DNA of 64,000 nt from positions 1 through 64,000 of the forward strand of contig NZ_JAMXMY010000022.1 of the NCBI RefSeq assembly GCF_024055795.1. The letters are read 5' to 3'. Positions 25,191-33,671 of the stretch are shown in pieces; the stretch's first letter is position 1, and every line of letters starts with the position of its first letter. The DNA comes from Actinoallomurus purpureus (GTDB taxonomy: Bacteria > Actinomycetota > Actinomycetes > Streptosporangiales > Streptosporangiaceae). The translations under genes were made by a program, and so were the position numbers. The notes under the pieces were generated by a model, which was given only the letters and a program-made list of their open reading frames with translations, ran no database searches and was not told the origin of the DNA.

Positions 25191-25361
25191 CGGCCGCCCG
25201 CCGAAATCACGTTAGGGGTGGTACCCGGCCCTCACGGCTTGTACCGGCGCCGACCTGCGGCTCTTCGAACGCCCCGGACCGGCGCGGCCGGAGGATGCGG
25301 ACGTCTAAGGAACACGATTATCCACTCGACAAATGATCCGGCATCGCCGCACAGTAGACGC

Positions 25362-25580
25362 ATGCGCATCGCGTTAACGGGGATCGGAATCATCGGCGCG
25401 GGTCTGTTCATCGACTGGATCGCGGGGGCGTACGGTGCTGTGACGTTCGCCTTCTTCGGGTTGTGGGCCCTGCTGCTGACCTTGTCGGCCGCGTTCGCCC
25501 AGGGATCGCCGCTCACACCGGACGAGGCCCTGGCCGACGAGCCCGCCGAGGGCGGGGACCGCGTCACCGACGGGTCGTAG
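25362..25580 (+). CDS. Small two-helix membrane protein
   Basis: 72 residues. Two hydrophobic segments (3-24 and 28-47) are followed by an acidic tail (DEALADEPAEGGDR). No family recognised. The upstream AGTAGACGC gives only a weak ribosome binding site, but codon third positions are strongly G/C. It is divergent from the DMT pair. A translation artefact is unlikely but possible. Confidence 0.55.
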   Translation: MRIALTGIGIIGAGLFIDWIAGAYGAVTFAFFGLWALLLTLSAAFAQGSPLTPDEALADEPAEGGDRVTDGS

Positions 25581-25610
25581 CCGGGGGGCGTCCCGGCGCT
25601 GATCTCCGCC

Positions 25611-25668
25611 GGGACGGTCAGACGCAGCCGGGGAACGGTCAGGCGCAGCCGGGGAACGGTCAGGCGTG
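25611..25668. repeat. 21-bp tandem repeat at the LLM-oxidoreductase stop
   Basis: CGGTCA recurs at 25615, 25636 and 25657, giving a 21-bp unit GGAACGGTCAGGCGCAGCCGG in about three copies. The last copy includes the stop codon (tca, 25660-25662) of the minus-strand oxidoreductase gene. 21 bases is seven codons. Confidence 0.8.
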
Positions 25669-26538
25669 TAGTCCGGGGAGGACCTCGGCGGCGACCGCCT
25701 CCAAGACCTGCTCCGAACCCGCGAAGACACCCTCGCGCCGCGGCCAGGGAGCCACGACATCGGTGAACCCGAGCTCTCCGGCCCGGCCGAGGAAGTCCCG
25801 GTAGGTCTCCACGGACGACAGGGAGAACACCGGCGCCGCGTCGGCCTGCACGAACCTGCGGACCGCGCCGCGCTCCCGTCCGGCCTCTTCCAGCGCCTCG
25901 TCGAACCGGGCGGCGGCCTCGGCCACACTCGCCCACCACGCATCGAGATCGTCGCTGGCGGCCCCCGTGGTGATCCAGCCCTGCCCGAAACGGGCGGCGA
26001 CCCGCATCGCCTTCGGACCGTTGGCGGCCACCACGAACGGCGGCCGGGGCCGCCGCACCGGACCGGGCGCGCTGCGCGCGTCCACAGCCTCGTAGAACTC
26101 GCCGGTGAGGGTGACCTTCCCCGCGGTCAGCAGCGCGTCGAGGAACTCCACGAACTCCGCGAACCTCCGGGAGCGGCTCGCCACCCTGCCATCCGCGCCG
26201 AAGACCGTCGAGTCGTAGTCACCGGCGCTACCCGCCCCGACCCCCAGCGTGAACCGGCCTTCGGACACGTCGTCCAGCGTGAGGATCTCGCGCACGAACG
26301 GCACCGGATGCCGGAAGTTCGGCGAGGCCACCAGCATGCCCAGCTCGATCCGGTCGGTCGCCCGCGCCGCCAGCGCCAGCGTCGGCACCGACCCGAACCA
26401 CGGACCGTCCACGAGTGACCGCCAGCCCAGGTGGTCGAACGTCCACGCGTGGTCGAACCCGTACTCCTCGGCCCGCCGCCACTTCGGCTCGGCCTCCGAC
26501 CAGCGGTACTCCGGAAGAATGACGATTCCCGCCCTCAT
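25660..26538 (-). CDS. LLM-class F420-/FMN-dependent oxidoreductase
   Basis: 292 residues of the luciferase-like monooxygenase TIM barrel. It has AEEYGFDHAWTFDHL, ELGMLVASPNFRHP, TLDDVSEGRFTLGVGAGS (the cofactor-binding GVGAG region) and VVAANGPKAMRVAARFGQGW. In actinomycetes most such proteins use F420. AAGGAG precedes the ATG. It follows a GNAT gene on the same strand with a 26-base gap. Substrate unknown. Confidence 0.88.
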   Translation of the reverse strand: MRAGIVILPEYRWSEAEPKWRRAEEYGFDHAWTFDHLGWRSLVDGPWFGSVPTLALAARATDRIELGMLVASPNFRHPVPFVREILTLDDVSEGRFTLGVGAGSAGDYDSTVFGADGRVASRSRRFAEFVEFLDALLTAGKVTLTGEFYEAVDARSAPGPVRRPRPPFVVAANGPKAMRVAARFGQGWITTGAASDDLDAWWASVAEAAARFDEALEEAGRERGAVRRFVQADAAPVFSLSSVETYRDFLGRAGELGFTDVVAPWPRREGVFAGSEQVLEAVAAEVLPGLHA

Positions 26539-26564
26539 CTGCACTCCTTCGGTAGCGCGGAGAT

Positions 26565-27458
26565 TCAGCCGCCCCGCCGCGTTGATCCGAACGATATGAC
26601 GAGGTAGTCGTCCAGAGGCTGGTAGCCGATGCGCCGGTGGATCGTGTTGCTCCCCGGGTTGGCCAGGTCGGCGAAGACCACGACCTCCTCCGCCCCGGCA
26701 TCGACGGCCGCCTGGCTCACCGCGGCGGTCGCGGCGGCACCGTATCCGTGGCGCCGGTGCTCCGACGGGGTGTAGACGGGCGCGATCCGCACCATCCCGG
26801 CGACCATCCGGGTCCGCCCCGCGAGGGCCACCGGTATCCCGTCCCGCTCCCAGATGGTGAGGCCGCCGTAGGCGATCCGGTCGTCGACCGCGGCGTCGTG
26901 GTCGCCGGGACGTTCGCGGATCTCCCGCTCGGCGTCGTAGTACCAGCCGAGGAGCAGGTCGCGGTCGGCGGGCCGCGCGAGACGCGCCCGACCAGGCGTG
27001 TCCGGAGGCTCGACCTTCTCCAGCCGGTACAGCCGCCGGCGCTCCCAGATCCTGAAGTCGACGCCGGTCGCGATCCGCCATTCGGCGGCGAACGCCTCGG
27101 CGAGCTCGTGACGCCCGGTGACCCCCGGCGGTCTCCGCCCGTCCGCCGCCAAGGTCTCCGCGAGCTCCGCGACGGCCTGCCCCGGCATCACGCTGAGGAG
27201 CAGCGGAAAGGGCGGCGTGTGCACGAACGCCCCGGCCACGCAGCCGGAGGCGGTCGACCAAGTCCCCATCACCGCGGGCGCGTCCCCGTACGCCGCCGGC
27301 CCCCGTACCCGCAACGCCTCGACCACGGTGATCAGCACGGTGTTCTCGATCGGCCGAGACCGCAGGAAGCCCCCAGCAGTCACGTCATATTCGGCAATAT
27401 CTCCCGTAATAGCCCACCCCACGCGCCCATACTGCCCAGTATTCGCAGGAGCAGTCAC
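26565..27458 (-). CDS. GNAT family N-acetyltransferase
   Basis: 297 residues. The C-terminal GNAT domain has RIAPVYTPSEHRRHGYGAAA, the acetyl-CoA pyrophosphate-binding motif (R/Q-x2-G-x-G/A), then VVVFADLANPGSNTIHRRIG and YQPLDDY. The N-terminal half (RPIENTVLITVVEALR) is the partner domain common in large actinobacterial GNATs. Start is a GTG at 27458; a shorter form is possible. It lies directly upstream of the LLM oxidoreductase and probably shares its transcript. Confidence 0.82.
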   Translation of the reverse strand: MTAPANTGQYGRVGWAITGDIAEYDVTAGGFLRSRPIENTVLITVVEALRVRGPAAYGDAPAVMGTWSTASGCVAGAFVHTPPFPLLLSVMPGQAVAELAETLAADGRRPPGVTGRHELAEAFAAEWRIATGVDFRIWERRRLYRLEKVEPPDTPGRARLARPADRDLLLGWYYDAEREIRERPGDHDAAVDDRIAYGGLTIWERDGIPVALAGRTRMVAGMVRIAPVYTPSEHRRHGYGAAATAAVSQAAVDAGAEEVVVFADLANPGSNTIHRRIGYQPLDDYLVISFGSTRRGG

Positions 27459-28290
27459 AGAAGGGCCAAGATCGTGATCAAGCCTTCACGATGATCGTCG
27501 GCATACGGTGCGCATAGTGAGGCTGTCGCCTAACTCCGAACCAGGCCGCTCAGGCGGGCCAGTGTGCCCTGGGCTGTCACGCCAGGAGGGATTTAAAAAC
27601 CCTGGCGAAGGCGTCCTCGACCCGGTGCGGGCATCGGTCGGCCGACGCGGACGTGTGTACCCGGCGGAGGGCGGCGCGCAGAACGCTCGGCAACAAACCG
27701 GCAGCGGCCCGGTTCACCCGGATTTGCCGTTGGCGAGGCGGGCCCCGCGTGGCCTTCACCGAGCGCTCTGCCCGCCCTCGGCTCAGTTCGTCGGCCCCCC
27801 GTTCCAGCACGGTGACCGGCCGACCCACCCGGCGGAGCCCGACCGACGCCGCGAACCCGCCGACCCCTCCGGATGTCGCCCCGGCCGCCACCGTGCAGAA
27901 CTCTCGGAGAACACCCCTACGGCGAGCCGAATTGCCCCACTGCGTCCCATTAACGGGATGACCCGCGCGGCGTTCGCCGAGCTTTCAGCACACCGAACCG
28001 CGCCGGCGGCAGCCCGATTCGCAGCCTTTGCGCGCCGGCTCGCTGGATCGCCATGGCCTTGAGCAATCAAGATCGCGAGTAGTGCGACAGCCTCTAGTGG
28101 CACAGCGCACACCAACGATCACGGAATCCGCCTCAGACGCCGAGATCAGAGACCGCTCTCAGTCATCTGGTCCCGCACCGCTACGACACCGAGAAGCACT
28201 GCGACCTCGACGCACGCTCCGCCCTGATTGGTGCTTCGACTGCTCTTACGCCACGGTCGACTCATCACATGACCTCCATGATCTTCTTGA
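27459..28290. other. 832-base gap of degraded sequence
   Basis: No intact gene is supportable. It holds an FAD-enzyme relic (27577-27891) and a hairpin CGCCAGG (27580-27586) / CCTGGCG (27601-27607) with an A-rich loop. At its right end lies CATGATC-TTCTT-GATCATG (28277-28295), which overlaps the stop of the frameshifted secreted-protein gene and may be its terminator. GC content is lower than in the neighbours. Confidence 0.5.
27577..27891 (-). pseudogene. Relic of an FAD-dependent oxidoreductase N-terminus
   Basis: The frame reads SGGVGGFAASVGLRRVGRP then VTVLERG, which is a recognisable Rossmann FAD-binding start (GxGxxG with Gly losses, beta2 VTVLER) of the phenol/salicylate hydroxylase class. 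After that the sequence loses similarity and ends after ~104 codons. The rest of the enzyme is absent. I infer a decayed gene; the identification rests on this single motif. Confidence 0.4.
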
Positions 28291-28693
28291 TCATGTCCCG
28301 TGACGAGCTCTCAGGCAATGCCAGATGACCTTGGGCGACTGGTGAGGGTGCTCGAAGTGGTCCTGCTGCCGGTAGATGGCGAGCGCACCGAACCCGTAGA
28401 CGTTCTTCTTGCACTTAATGCTCATCGTCTTGCCATAGCAGACGAATTGTCCCTTGACGCCGTCACCTCCGAGGCAGGTCACGAAGCCGCCATTGGACAG
28501 GTAGGCCTTACCCTCCGCCGCATAATTGTTGTACCCACTTAGCGTTCGCCTGGGTGGTGAGGTCGCCGGCCGAGACGCGCTGCACCGAGGCGTGCCGCGG
28601 CACGGTCGGCTGCGCCAAGGCGGGCTGCGCCGCGGCCGTCGTCAACCCCGCGGCCAGTGCAAGGGTGCCGAGTGCAGTGATTTTGGAGCGCAC
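28291..28693 (-). pseudogene. Frameshifted small secreted Cys-containing protein
   Basis: Frame one gives a signal peptide (MRSKITALGTLALAAGLTTA and on to cleavage near ALA-QPT) and then DLTTQANAKW before a TAA at 28508. The neighbouring frame carries on at the same point with YNNYAAEGKAYLSNGGFVTC, LGGDGVKGQFVCYG, KTMSIKCKKNVYG and WHCLRARHGT, ending at 28291. Joining them needs a one-base shift near AAGTGGGTAC and gives a ~125-residue exported protein with four Cys. A sequencing error or a recent inactivating mutation would both explain it. Confidence 0.6.
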
Positions 28694-28877
28694 GACGTTC
28701 TCCTCCTTTGATACAGGGACCGGCAGATTCCGCGGATTGCGATGATCTGCGGCTGTCGCCCTTATCCAAGTGAGCGAGCATCGGGCCGAACAGTGCCGCC
28801 AGGCTCAACCCTCACCGGCCCGGGTAGGCCCGTGGACCCATCGGTTGTGACGGCGTCCGTCGGGAAGTTCTCGAAGC

Positions 28878-29606
28878 ATGCGACTCAGCGGGGCACGGGT
28901 GCTGATCACCGGCGCGTCCTCCGGCATCGGGGCGGCCACGGCGCGGGAGATGGCGCGGGCCGGTGCCCGGCTCGTCCTGGCGGGGCGTGACCGGCGGCGG
29001 CTCGACGCCGTGGCGGCCGAGACCGGGGGGCTGGCCCTGCCGGGCGATCTGACCACCGACGCCGCCGGGCTGGCCTCCGACGCCGGGCCGGTCGACGTGC
29101 TGGTGAACAACGCCGGGACGGGGTGGGCGGGGCCGCTGGCGCGGATGCCGGGCGAGGCCATCGAGCGGCTGGTCGCGGTGAACCTCACCGCGCCGATCCT
29201 GTTGACCCGCCTGCTCCTGCCCGGCATGGTCGAGCGCGGAGGAGGTCACCTGGTGTTCGTCGCCTCCATCGCAGGCGCGGTCGGCGTACGGGACGAGGCG
29301 GTGTACTCCGCGACCAAGGCCGGGTTGATCGTCTTCGCCGAGGGGCTGCGCCACGAGCTGCGGGAGGTCAGGGTGTCGGTCGTGCTGCCCGGCGTCGTCG
29401 ACACGCCGTTCTTCGAGCGGCGCGGCACGCCGTACGCCCGCCGGCGGCCCCGCCCGGTTCCGCCGGAGCGGGTCGCGCGGGCGGTCGTGTCCGCGGTCGA
29501 GCGAGACCGCGCGGAGTGCTACGTGCCGGGCTGGCTCCGGGTGCCGTCCCGGTTCCGTGGCGCGGCGCCGGGCGTCTTCCGCGCTCTCAGCGGACGGTTC
29601 GGCTGA
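28878..29606 (+). CDS. Short-chain dehydrogenase/reductase
   Basis: 242 residues, classical SDR. The cofactor motif is TGASSGIGAA near residue 10, with LVNNAGTG near 75, Ser in VFVASIAGAVG and the catalytic Tyr/Lys in VYSATKAGL. The C-terminal RRRPRPVPPERVARAVVSAV is typical of acyl-type SDRs in actinomycetes. Substrate unknown. Monocistronic, with 94 bases to the dipeptidase gene. Confidence 0.9.
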   Translation: MRLSGARVLITGASSGIGAATAREMARAGARLVLAGRDRRRLDAVAAETGGLALPGDLTTDAAGLASDAGPVDVLVNNAGTGWAGPLARMPGEAIERLVAVNLTAPILLTRLLLPGMVERGGGHLVFVASIAGAVGVRDEAVYSATKAGLIVFAEGLRHELREVRVSVVLPGVVDTPFFERRGTPYARRRPRPVPPERVARAVVSAVERDRAECYVPGWLRVPSRFRGAAPGVFRALSGRFG

Positions 29607-29700
29607 GCGGGTTACCAACCCTGGGCGGACGGTCGAGCTCGGCGGGCCCGTGATCTTGCCGGGGTTCCCCGGGCAGGGGGCGACCTGATAGGCCAGAGGC

Positions 29701-30510
29701 ATGCTGAGACCCGCCACCGCCCTCCGTCGCCTCGCCGTCTCCCTCGCGGCGCTGCTGGCCGTCACCGCCGTCTCCCCGGCGGCGCAGGCGCGTACGGAAC
29801 CGAAGGCCCCCAAGGAGTTCGTCGCGCTGAGCGACGTCGACCCGACGATCATCCAGGAGATGCGCTACTACACGGTCCACAATTTCGTGGGCCGGCGCAT
29901 CGACGGATACCGCCAGCCGATCTGCATCCTGACCAGCACAGCCGCCCGGGCCCTGCACAAGGTCCAGCAGAGGCTCGTGCGCCAGGGCTACTCGCTGAAG
30001 GTGTACGACTGCTACCGCCCGCAGCGCGCCGTGAACCACTTCGTACGGTGGGCGGAGGACCCGAAGGCCACCGCGATGAAGGCCGAGTTCTACCCGCGCG
30101 TCGACAAGTCGCGGCTGTTCGCCGACGGTTACATCGCCGAGAAGTCGGGGCACAGCCGGGGCAGCACGATGGACCTGACGGTCGTCAAGCTGCCCGCGCG
30201 GCCGACGGCGCCGTACCGGCCGGGGCAGCGTCTGGTCCCCTGCTACGCGTCGCAGGCGAAGCGGTTCCCCGACAACTCGATCGACATGGGCACCGGCTTC
30301 GACTGCTTCGACACGCTCGCCCACACCCTCGACCCGCGGATCAAGGGCAAGCAGCACGCGAACCGGCTTCTACTGAAGAAGGCCATGGAGTCGGCCGGGT
30401 TCGTCAACCTCGCCGAGGAGTGGTGGCACTTCACCTACAAGCCCGAGCCGTTCCCGAACACCTACTTCAACTTCCTCGTCTCGCGCGGTTCCCTCGCCGG
30501 GCGGCACTGA
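29701..30510 (+). CDS. Secreted D-Ala-D-Ala dipeptidase (VanX/DdpX, M15D)
   Basis: 269 residues with a Sec signal peptide (cleavage near AQA-RTE, residue ~30). The zinc site is His151 and Asp158 in SGHSRGSTMDLT plus His243, and Glu240 of EEWWHF is the general base. Arg in YDCYRPQRAV matches the substrate Arg of VanX. VanX of vancomycin resistance is cytoplasmic and removes D-Ala-D-Ala; this exported form more likely trims or recycles peptidoglycan peptides. No vanHA genes are nearby, so glycopeptide resistance is not implied. Confidence 0.9.
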   Translation: MLRPATALRRLAVSLAALLAVTAVSPAAQARTEPKAPKEFVALSDVDPTIIQEMRYYTVHNFVGRRIDGYRQPICILTSTAARALHKVQQRLVRQGYSLKVYDCYRPQRAVNHFVRWAEDPKATAMKAEFYPRVDKSRLFADGYIAEKSGHSRGSTMDLTVVKLPARPTAPYRPGQRLVPCYASQAKRFPDNSIDMGTGFDCFDTLAHTLDPRIKGKQHANRLLLKKAMESAGFVNLAEEWWHFTYKPEPFPNTYFNFLVSRGSLAGRH

Positions 30511-30520
30511 GCGGCGCCGG

Positions 30521-31447
30521 TCAGACGGCGCAGCGCAGCGGACCACCGTTGTAGTCCATCGCGTCGGTGAAGGCGGCGATCAGGTCGAGGTCGCCGCCTT
30601 CGGCGTCCGCGTACGCCCGGTGCAGGTTGAGGACGATGCGTTCGCGGTCCGGCCACCCGGCGAACGGGCCCAGATCGCACTCTCGCGCCGCCTGCAGGGG
30701 CGTGAGCCCCTTCGCCCGGCCTCGCCGCGCGGTGTCGAGGATGAGGCGGTAGTACGCCTCGTGCGCCGCGAGAACCGGTGCGAGATCACCGGTGACGATC
30801 GCGCCGTGGCCGGGCACGACGGTACGGGCACCGAAGCCGGCCAGCCAGTCCAGTGAGCGCAGTGCCCCCTCGACGGACCCCATGAACACCAGGGGCGTCA
30901 CCTCGTGGAAGATCAGGTCGCCGGTGAACAGCACCTGCTCCTCGGGCAGCCAGGCGACGACGTCGCCGGCGGTGTGGGCGGGGTGACCGGGGTGGCGCAG
31001 TTCGATCCGCCGGTCGCCGGTGAAGAGCGTGAGCTCGTCGTCCAGGACGACGGTCGGCGGCCTGACCTGCGAGATGCCCCAGTCGGGCGACGGCGACCAG
31101 ATCGGCGGGGTGGCCTTGAGGATGAAGTCCGCCAGCAGTTCCTCGCGGGTCACCCGGTGTCCGACCACGACGGCCGACTCCGGGAGCAGCGCGTTGCCGT
31201 AGGCGTGGTCACCGTGAAAATGGGTGTTGACCGCCATCCGCACCCGGTCCCCGCCGGTCGCCGCGTCGACGGCGGCGAGGAACCGGCGGGTGCGCTCCGC
31301 CGTCGCGCACGTGTCGATGAGGATCACGCCGCCGGAGCCGTGCACGGCCCCGGCGTTGTTGATCCACCAGGAACCGTCCGGCTGCACCCAAGCGTGCACG
31401 CCGGCCGCCACCTCGGTGAGTCGTGACCCGCTACCGCCGGCCGTCAT
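30521..31447 (-). CDS. Metallo-beta-lactamase fold hydrolase
   Basis: 308 residues. The HxHxDH zinc motif is NTHFHGDH with His76, His78, Asp80 and His81. It is followed by the second-shell residues HPGHPAHTAGDVV and LFTGDLIF and the final His in VVPGHGAIVTGD. The C-terminal ~80 residues are helical, as in cyclase- or quinoprotein-relay-like members. No signal peptide, so cytoplasmic. Probably not a true beta-lactamase. It converges on the dipeptidase gene with a 10-base gap. Confidence 0.88.
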   Translation of the reverse strand: MTAGGSGSRLTEVAAGVHAWVQPDGSWWINNAGAVHGSGGVILIDTCATAERTRRFLAAVDAATGGDRVRMAVNTHFHGDHAYGNALLPESAVVVGHRVTREELLADFILKATPPIWSPSPDWGISQVRPPTVVLDDELTLFTGDRRIELRHPGHPAHTAGDVVAWLPEEQVLFTGDLIFHEVTPLVFMGSVEGALRSLDWLAGFGARTVVPGHGAIVTGDLAPVLAAHEAYYRLILDTARRGRAKGLTPLQAARECDLGPFAGWPDRERIVLNLHRAYADAEGGDLDLIAAFTDAMDYNGGPLRCAV

Positions 31448-31482
31448 GATGCTTCGCTCCGCATTCGGCGATCCTAAGGGCC

Positions 31483-32739
31483 TCAGGCGATCCGGCGGTC
31501 GCGGCCCGCCACGAGGCCGGCCCCGAGTTGCAGCAGCATGAGCACGGCCATGAGCGAGAGCGGCGCCCGCCAGCCGCCGCTGTGCTGGTAGAGCGCCCCG
31601 ACCAGGACGGGCACGGGGATCGAGAGAAGGTAGCCGGTGCTCTGGACGAACGCGGACAGCCTCGTCACCGTCGCGCCGTCCCGGCCGCGCATCCCGATCA
31701 TCGTCAGGGCCAGGGGGAAGGAGCAGTTGGACAGACCGAGCAGCACGGCCCACAGCCAGGGTGCGGTGGCCGGCGCGGCCCACAGCCCGGCGTACCCTGC
31801 CAGGCCGCACACGGCCAGCGCGGCCGCCAGCCCGCTCTGGTTCCCCAGGCGGCCCGCGACGGCGGACAGCGCGAAGGACAGGGGCACGCCGAGCAGGGAC
31901 GTGACGGCGAACAGCAGGCCGGCCATCTCGGCCGACAGCCCCGCGTCGCGGAACATCTGCGGCAGCCAGCCGATGATGACGTACGCGGCGCCGGCCTGCA
32001 GGCCGAAGAACACCGCGAGCGCCCACGCGGTGGCGTTCCGGGTGATGCGCGCGCCGGGCGCGGGCTCCGGCGATCCCTGCGCGGCGGGCTCCACGCCCGG
32101 CGTACGGGCGGCCGGTGCGCGGCGCCGGCCGAGAGCGATCCAGGCCGGGATCGCGGCGGCGGCGAGGACCGCCCAGGAGCCCAGGCCGGCGCGCCACTCC
32201 CCGCCGAACGCCCGGGCCAGCGGAACGGTGATGGCGGCGGCGGTCGAGGCGCCGACGTTGAGTGCCATGGAGTACAGGCCGGTCATCGCGCCGACCCGGT
32301 CCGGGAAGCGCTGCTTGACCACGACCGGCAGCAGGACGTTGGTGACCGCGATCCCAGCGAGCGCGACGGCGCTCAACGCGACGAACACGAGGGCGTCCGG
32401 CGCGAAGGGCCGTACGGCCAGGCCCGCCGCCATGACGACGGTGCCGATGGCGATGACGCCGCCGGCTCCGTGGCGGCGGGCGAACCGGGGTGCGGCGAAC
32501 CCGACGAGCGCGAAGCACAGGGCCGGCAGCGAGGTGAGCAGCCCGGCGACGGTGGCGCTCATCCCGAGGGCGCCGCGCACCTCTTCGAGCACCGGACCGA
32601 CGCTCGTGACGGCGGGGCGCAGGTTGAGCGCGGCGAGGACCAGGGCGACGGCCGCCAGCCGTCGCGTGGGGAAGGGCGGTCGGGAGAGGTCGCGGGGCGG
32701 TTCTGCACAGTGCGGACGAACCGCCTCATCATTGGCCAT
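31483..32739 (-). CDS. MFS transporter, CynX/NimT family
   Basis: 418 residues with 12 predicted helices. The N-terminal signature LNLRPAVTSVGPVL is specific for the CynX/NimT (cyanate / 2-nitroimidazole) branch. The loop between helices 6 and 7 is long and Pro/Ala rich. The start codon lies within a palindrome recognised presumably by the divergent GntR regulator. Substrate unknown, perhaps a small organic anion. 35 bases from the metallo-beta-lactamase gene, so co-transcription with it is likely. Confidence 0.9.
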   Translation of the reverse strand: MANDEAVRPHCAEPPRDLSRPPFPTRRLAAVALVLAALNLRPAVTSVGPVLEEVRGALGMSATVAGLLTSLPALCFALVGFAAPRFARRHGAGGVIAIGTVVMAAGLAVRPFAPDALVFVALSAVALAGIAVTNVLLPVVVKQRFPDRVGAMTGLYSMALNVGASTAAAITVPLARAFGGEWRAGLGSWAVLAAAAIPAWIALGRRRAPAARTPGVEPAAQGSPEPAPGARITRNATAWALAVFFGLQAGAAYVIIGWLPQMFRDAGLSAEMAGLLFAVTSLLGVPLSFALSAVAGRLGNQSGLAAALAVCGLAGYAGLWAAPATAPWLWAVLLGLSNCSFPLALTMIGMRGRDGATVTRLSAFVQSTGYLLSIPVPVLVGALYQHSGGWRAPLSLMAVLMLLQLGAGLVAGRDRRIA

Positions 32740-32748
32740 AGGGCCAAT
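32731..32748. promoter_or_regulatory. GntR/FCD operator ATTGGCC-ATAG-GGCCAAT
   Basis: A perfect dyad with 7-bp arms overlaps the MFS start codon and lies 14 bases before the GntR ATG. It resembles the TTGG-N-CCAA class of FadR-family operators. One dimer here could control both divergent genes. A related TTGGCC-N6-GGCCAA occurs at 8977. Confidence 0.65.
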
Positions 32749-32762
32749 CGTAGAATGATGGG

Positions 32763-33434
32763 ATGAATCTCGGACCAGTCCCCCGTCGGGCCGCCCTGTC
32801 CGACCAGGTGATCGCCCGGCTGCGGCAGCAGATCACCTCAGGCGCCTGGCCGGTCGGCTCGCGCATCCCCACCGAGCCGGAGCTGGCCGAGCGGCTCGGC
32901 GTCGCCCGCAACACCGTGCGCGAGGCCGTACGGGCGCTCGCCCACAACGGGATGCTGGACATCCGCCAGGGCTCCGGAACCTATGTCGTCGCGACGAGCG
33001 AGCTGGCCGGGGTGATGCAGCGCCGCTTCGCCGCCGCCGACCGGCGCGACGTGACCGAGGTACGCGGCGCGCTCGAGGCGGCGGCGGCGGGGCTGGCGGC
33101 CGAGCGGCGCACGGAGGAGGACCTGCGACGGCTCGACGCGCTCCTGGAACGCCGCGAGAAGGCCTGGGCCTCCGGCGACCGGGACCTCTTCGTGGACGCG
33201 GACGCGGCCTTCCACCTGTCTGTGGTCGCCGCCTCCCACAACGAGGTCATGGCCGAGTTGTACGCGGACCTCGGGCAGGTAATCCGCGACTCGCTCCGGG
33301 AGCACTTCGGCGCCGAGCTGTCCCCCGAGGAGTACATGGACCACGCCCGGCTGCTCGACGCCATCCGCGCCCGAGACGCGGACACGGCCGCCGCCGAGGC
33401 CGCCTCCCACACCGGCTGCCGCTTCGGCCACTGA
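32763..33434 (+). CDS. GntR family regulator, FadR/FCD subfamily
   Basis: 223 residues. The N-terminal winged helix has GAWPVGSRIPTEPELAERLG and ARNTVREAVRALAHNGMLDI, standard GntR. The C-terminal all-helical FCD domain has metal-binding type positions DADAAFHLSVVAASHNEVM and a final HTGCRFGH. FCD proteins bind carboxylate ligands, often with a metal. It is divergent from the CynX-type transporter and most likely controls that gene and itself. Confidence 0.9.
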   Translation: MNLGPVPRRAALSDQVIARLRQQITSGAWPVGSRIPTEPELAERLGVARNTVREAVRALAHNGMLDIRQGSGTYVVATSELAGVMQRRFAAADRRDVTEVRGALEAAAAGLAAERRTEEDLRRLDALLERREKAWASGDRDLFVDADAAFHLSVVAASHNEVMAELYADLGQVIRDSLREHFGAELSPEEYMDHARLLDAIRARDADTAAAEAASHTGCRFGH

Positions 33435-33571
33435 CCGCCCGGCCGATCACCCGCGCGGGCGCGTCCGCGCTCGCGAAGTCGGCGGCGATGTGCGCGAGCC
33501 GGGACCGTTGCCGGTCTGATCGAAGACATGTACAGTCCTCGGCAGCTGAACGACGCGAGGAGGTGAGCCCG

Positions 33572-33622
33572 ATGACGACGACCGGTCCTTTCCGGGCGCT
33601 CTTCGCCGTCGCGGCCGTCTGA
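33572..33622 (+). CDS. Possible 16-residue leader peptide
   Basis: A strong Shine-Dalgarno, GAGGAGGTGA at 33556-33565, precedes an ATG. The frame encodes MTTTGPFRALFAVAAV and a TGA at 33620. A hairpin follows nine bases on, then the epoxide hydrolase gene. The layout resembles an attenuator leader, yet the peptide has no run of one amino acid that would name the signal; three Thr and four Ala are the only bias. Uncertain. Confidence 0.4.
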   Translation: MTTTGPFRALFAVAAV

Positions 33623-33630
33623 CCCGCACC

Positions 33631-33659
33631 GAGGAGTGTCCGTCCGTAACACACTCCTC
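33631..33659 (+). promoter_or_regulatory. Hairpin between leader ORF and epoxide hydrolase gene
   Basis: GAGGAGTGT (33631-33639) pairs with ACACTCCTC (33651-33659) over an 11-base loop. It ends four bases before the GAAGGA ribosome binding site of the next gene, so it could influence transcription or access to that site. Either attenuation or mere chance. Confidence 0.45.
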
Positions 33660-33671
33660 AGTGAAGGAACA

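Noticed and set aside
29701-30510. Vancomycin-resistance cluster suggested by the VanX-like gene
   Set aside because: No VanH or VanA/B-type ligase and no VanRS are nearby, and the protein has a signal peptide unlike resistance VanX.
30521-31447. True beta-lactamase
   Set aside because: It has the metallo-beta-lactamase fold but no signal peptide, and has an extra helical C-terminus, so antibiotic hydrolysis is not a supportable call.
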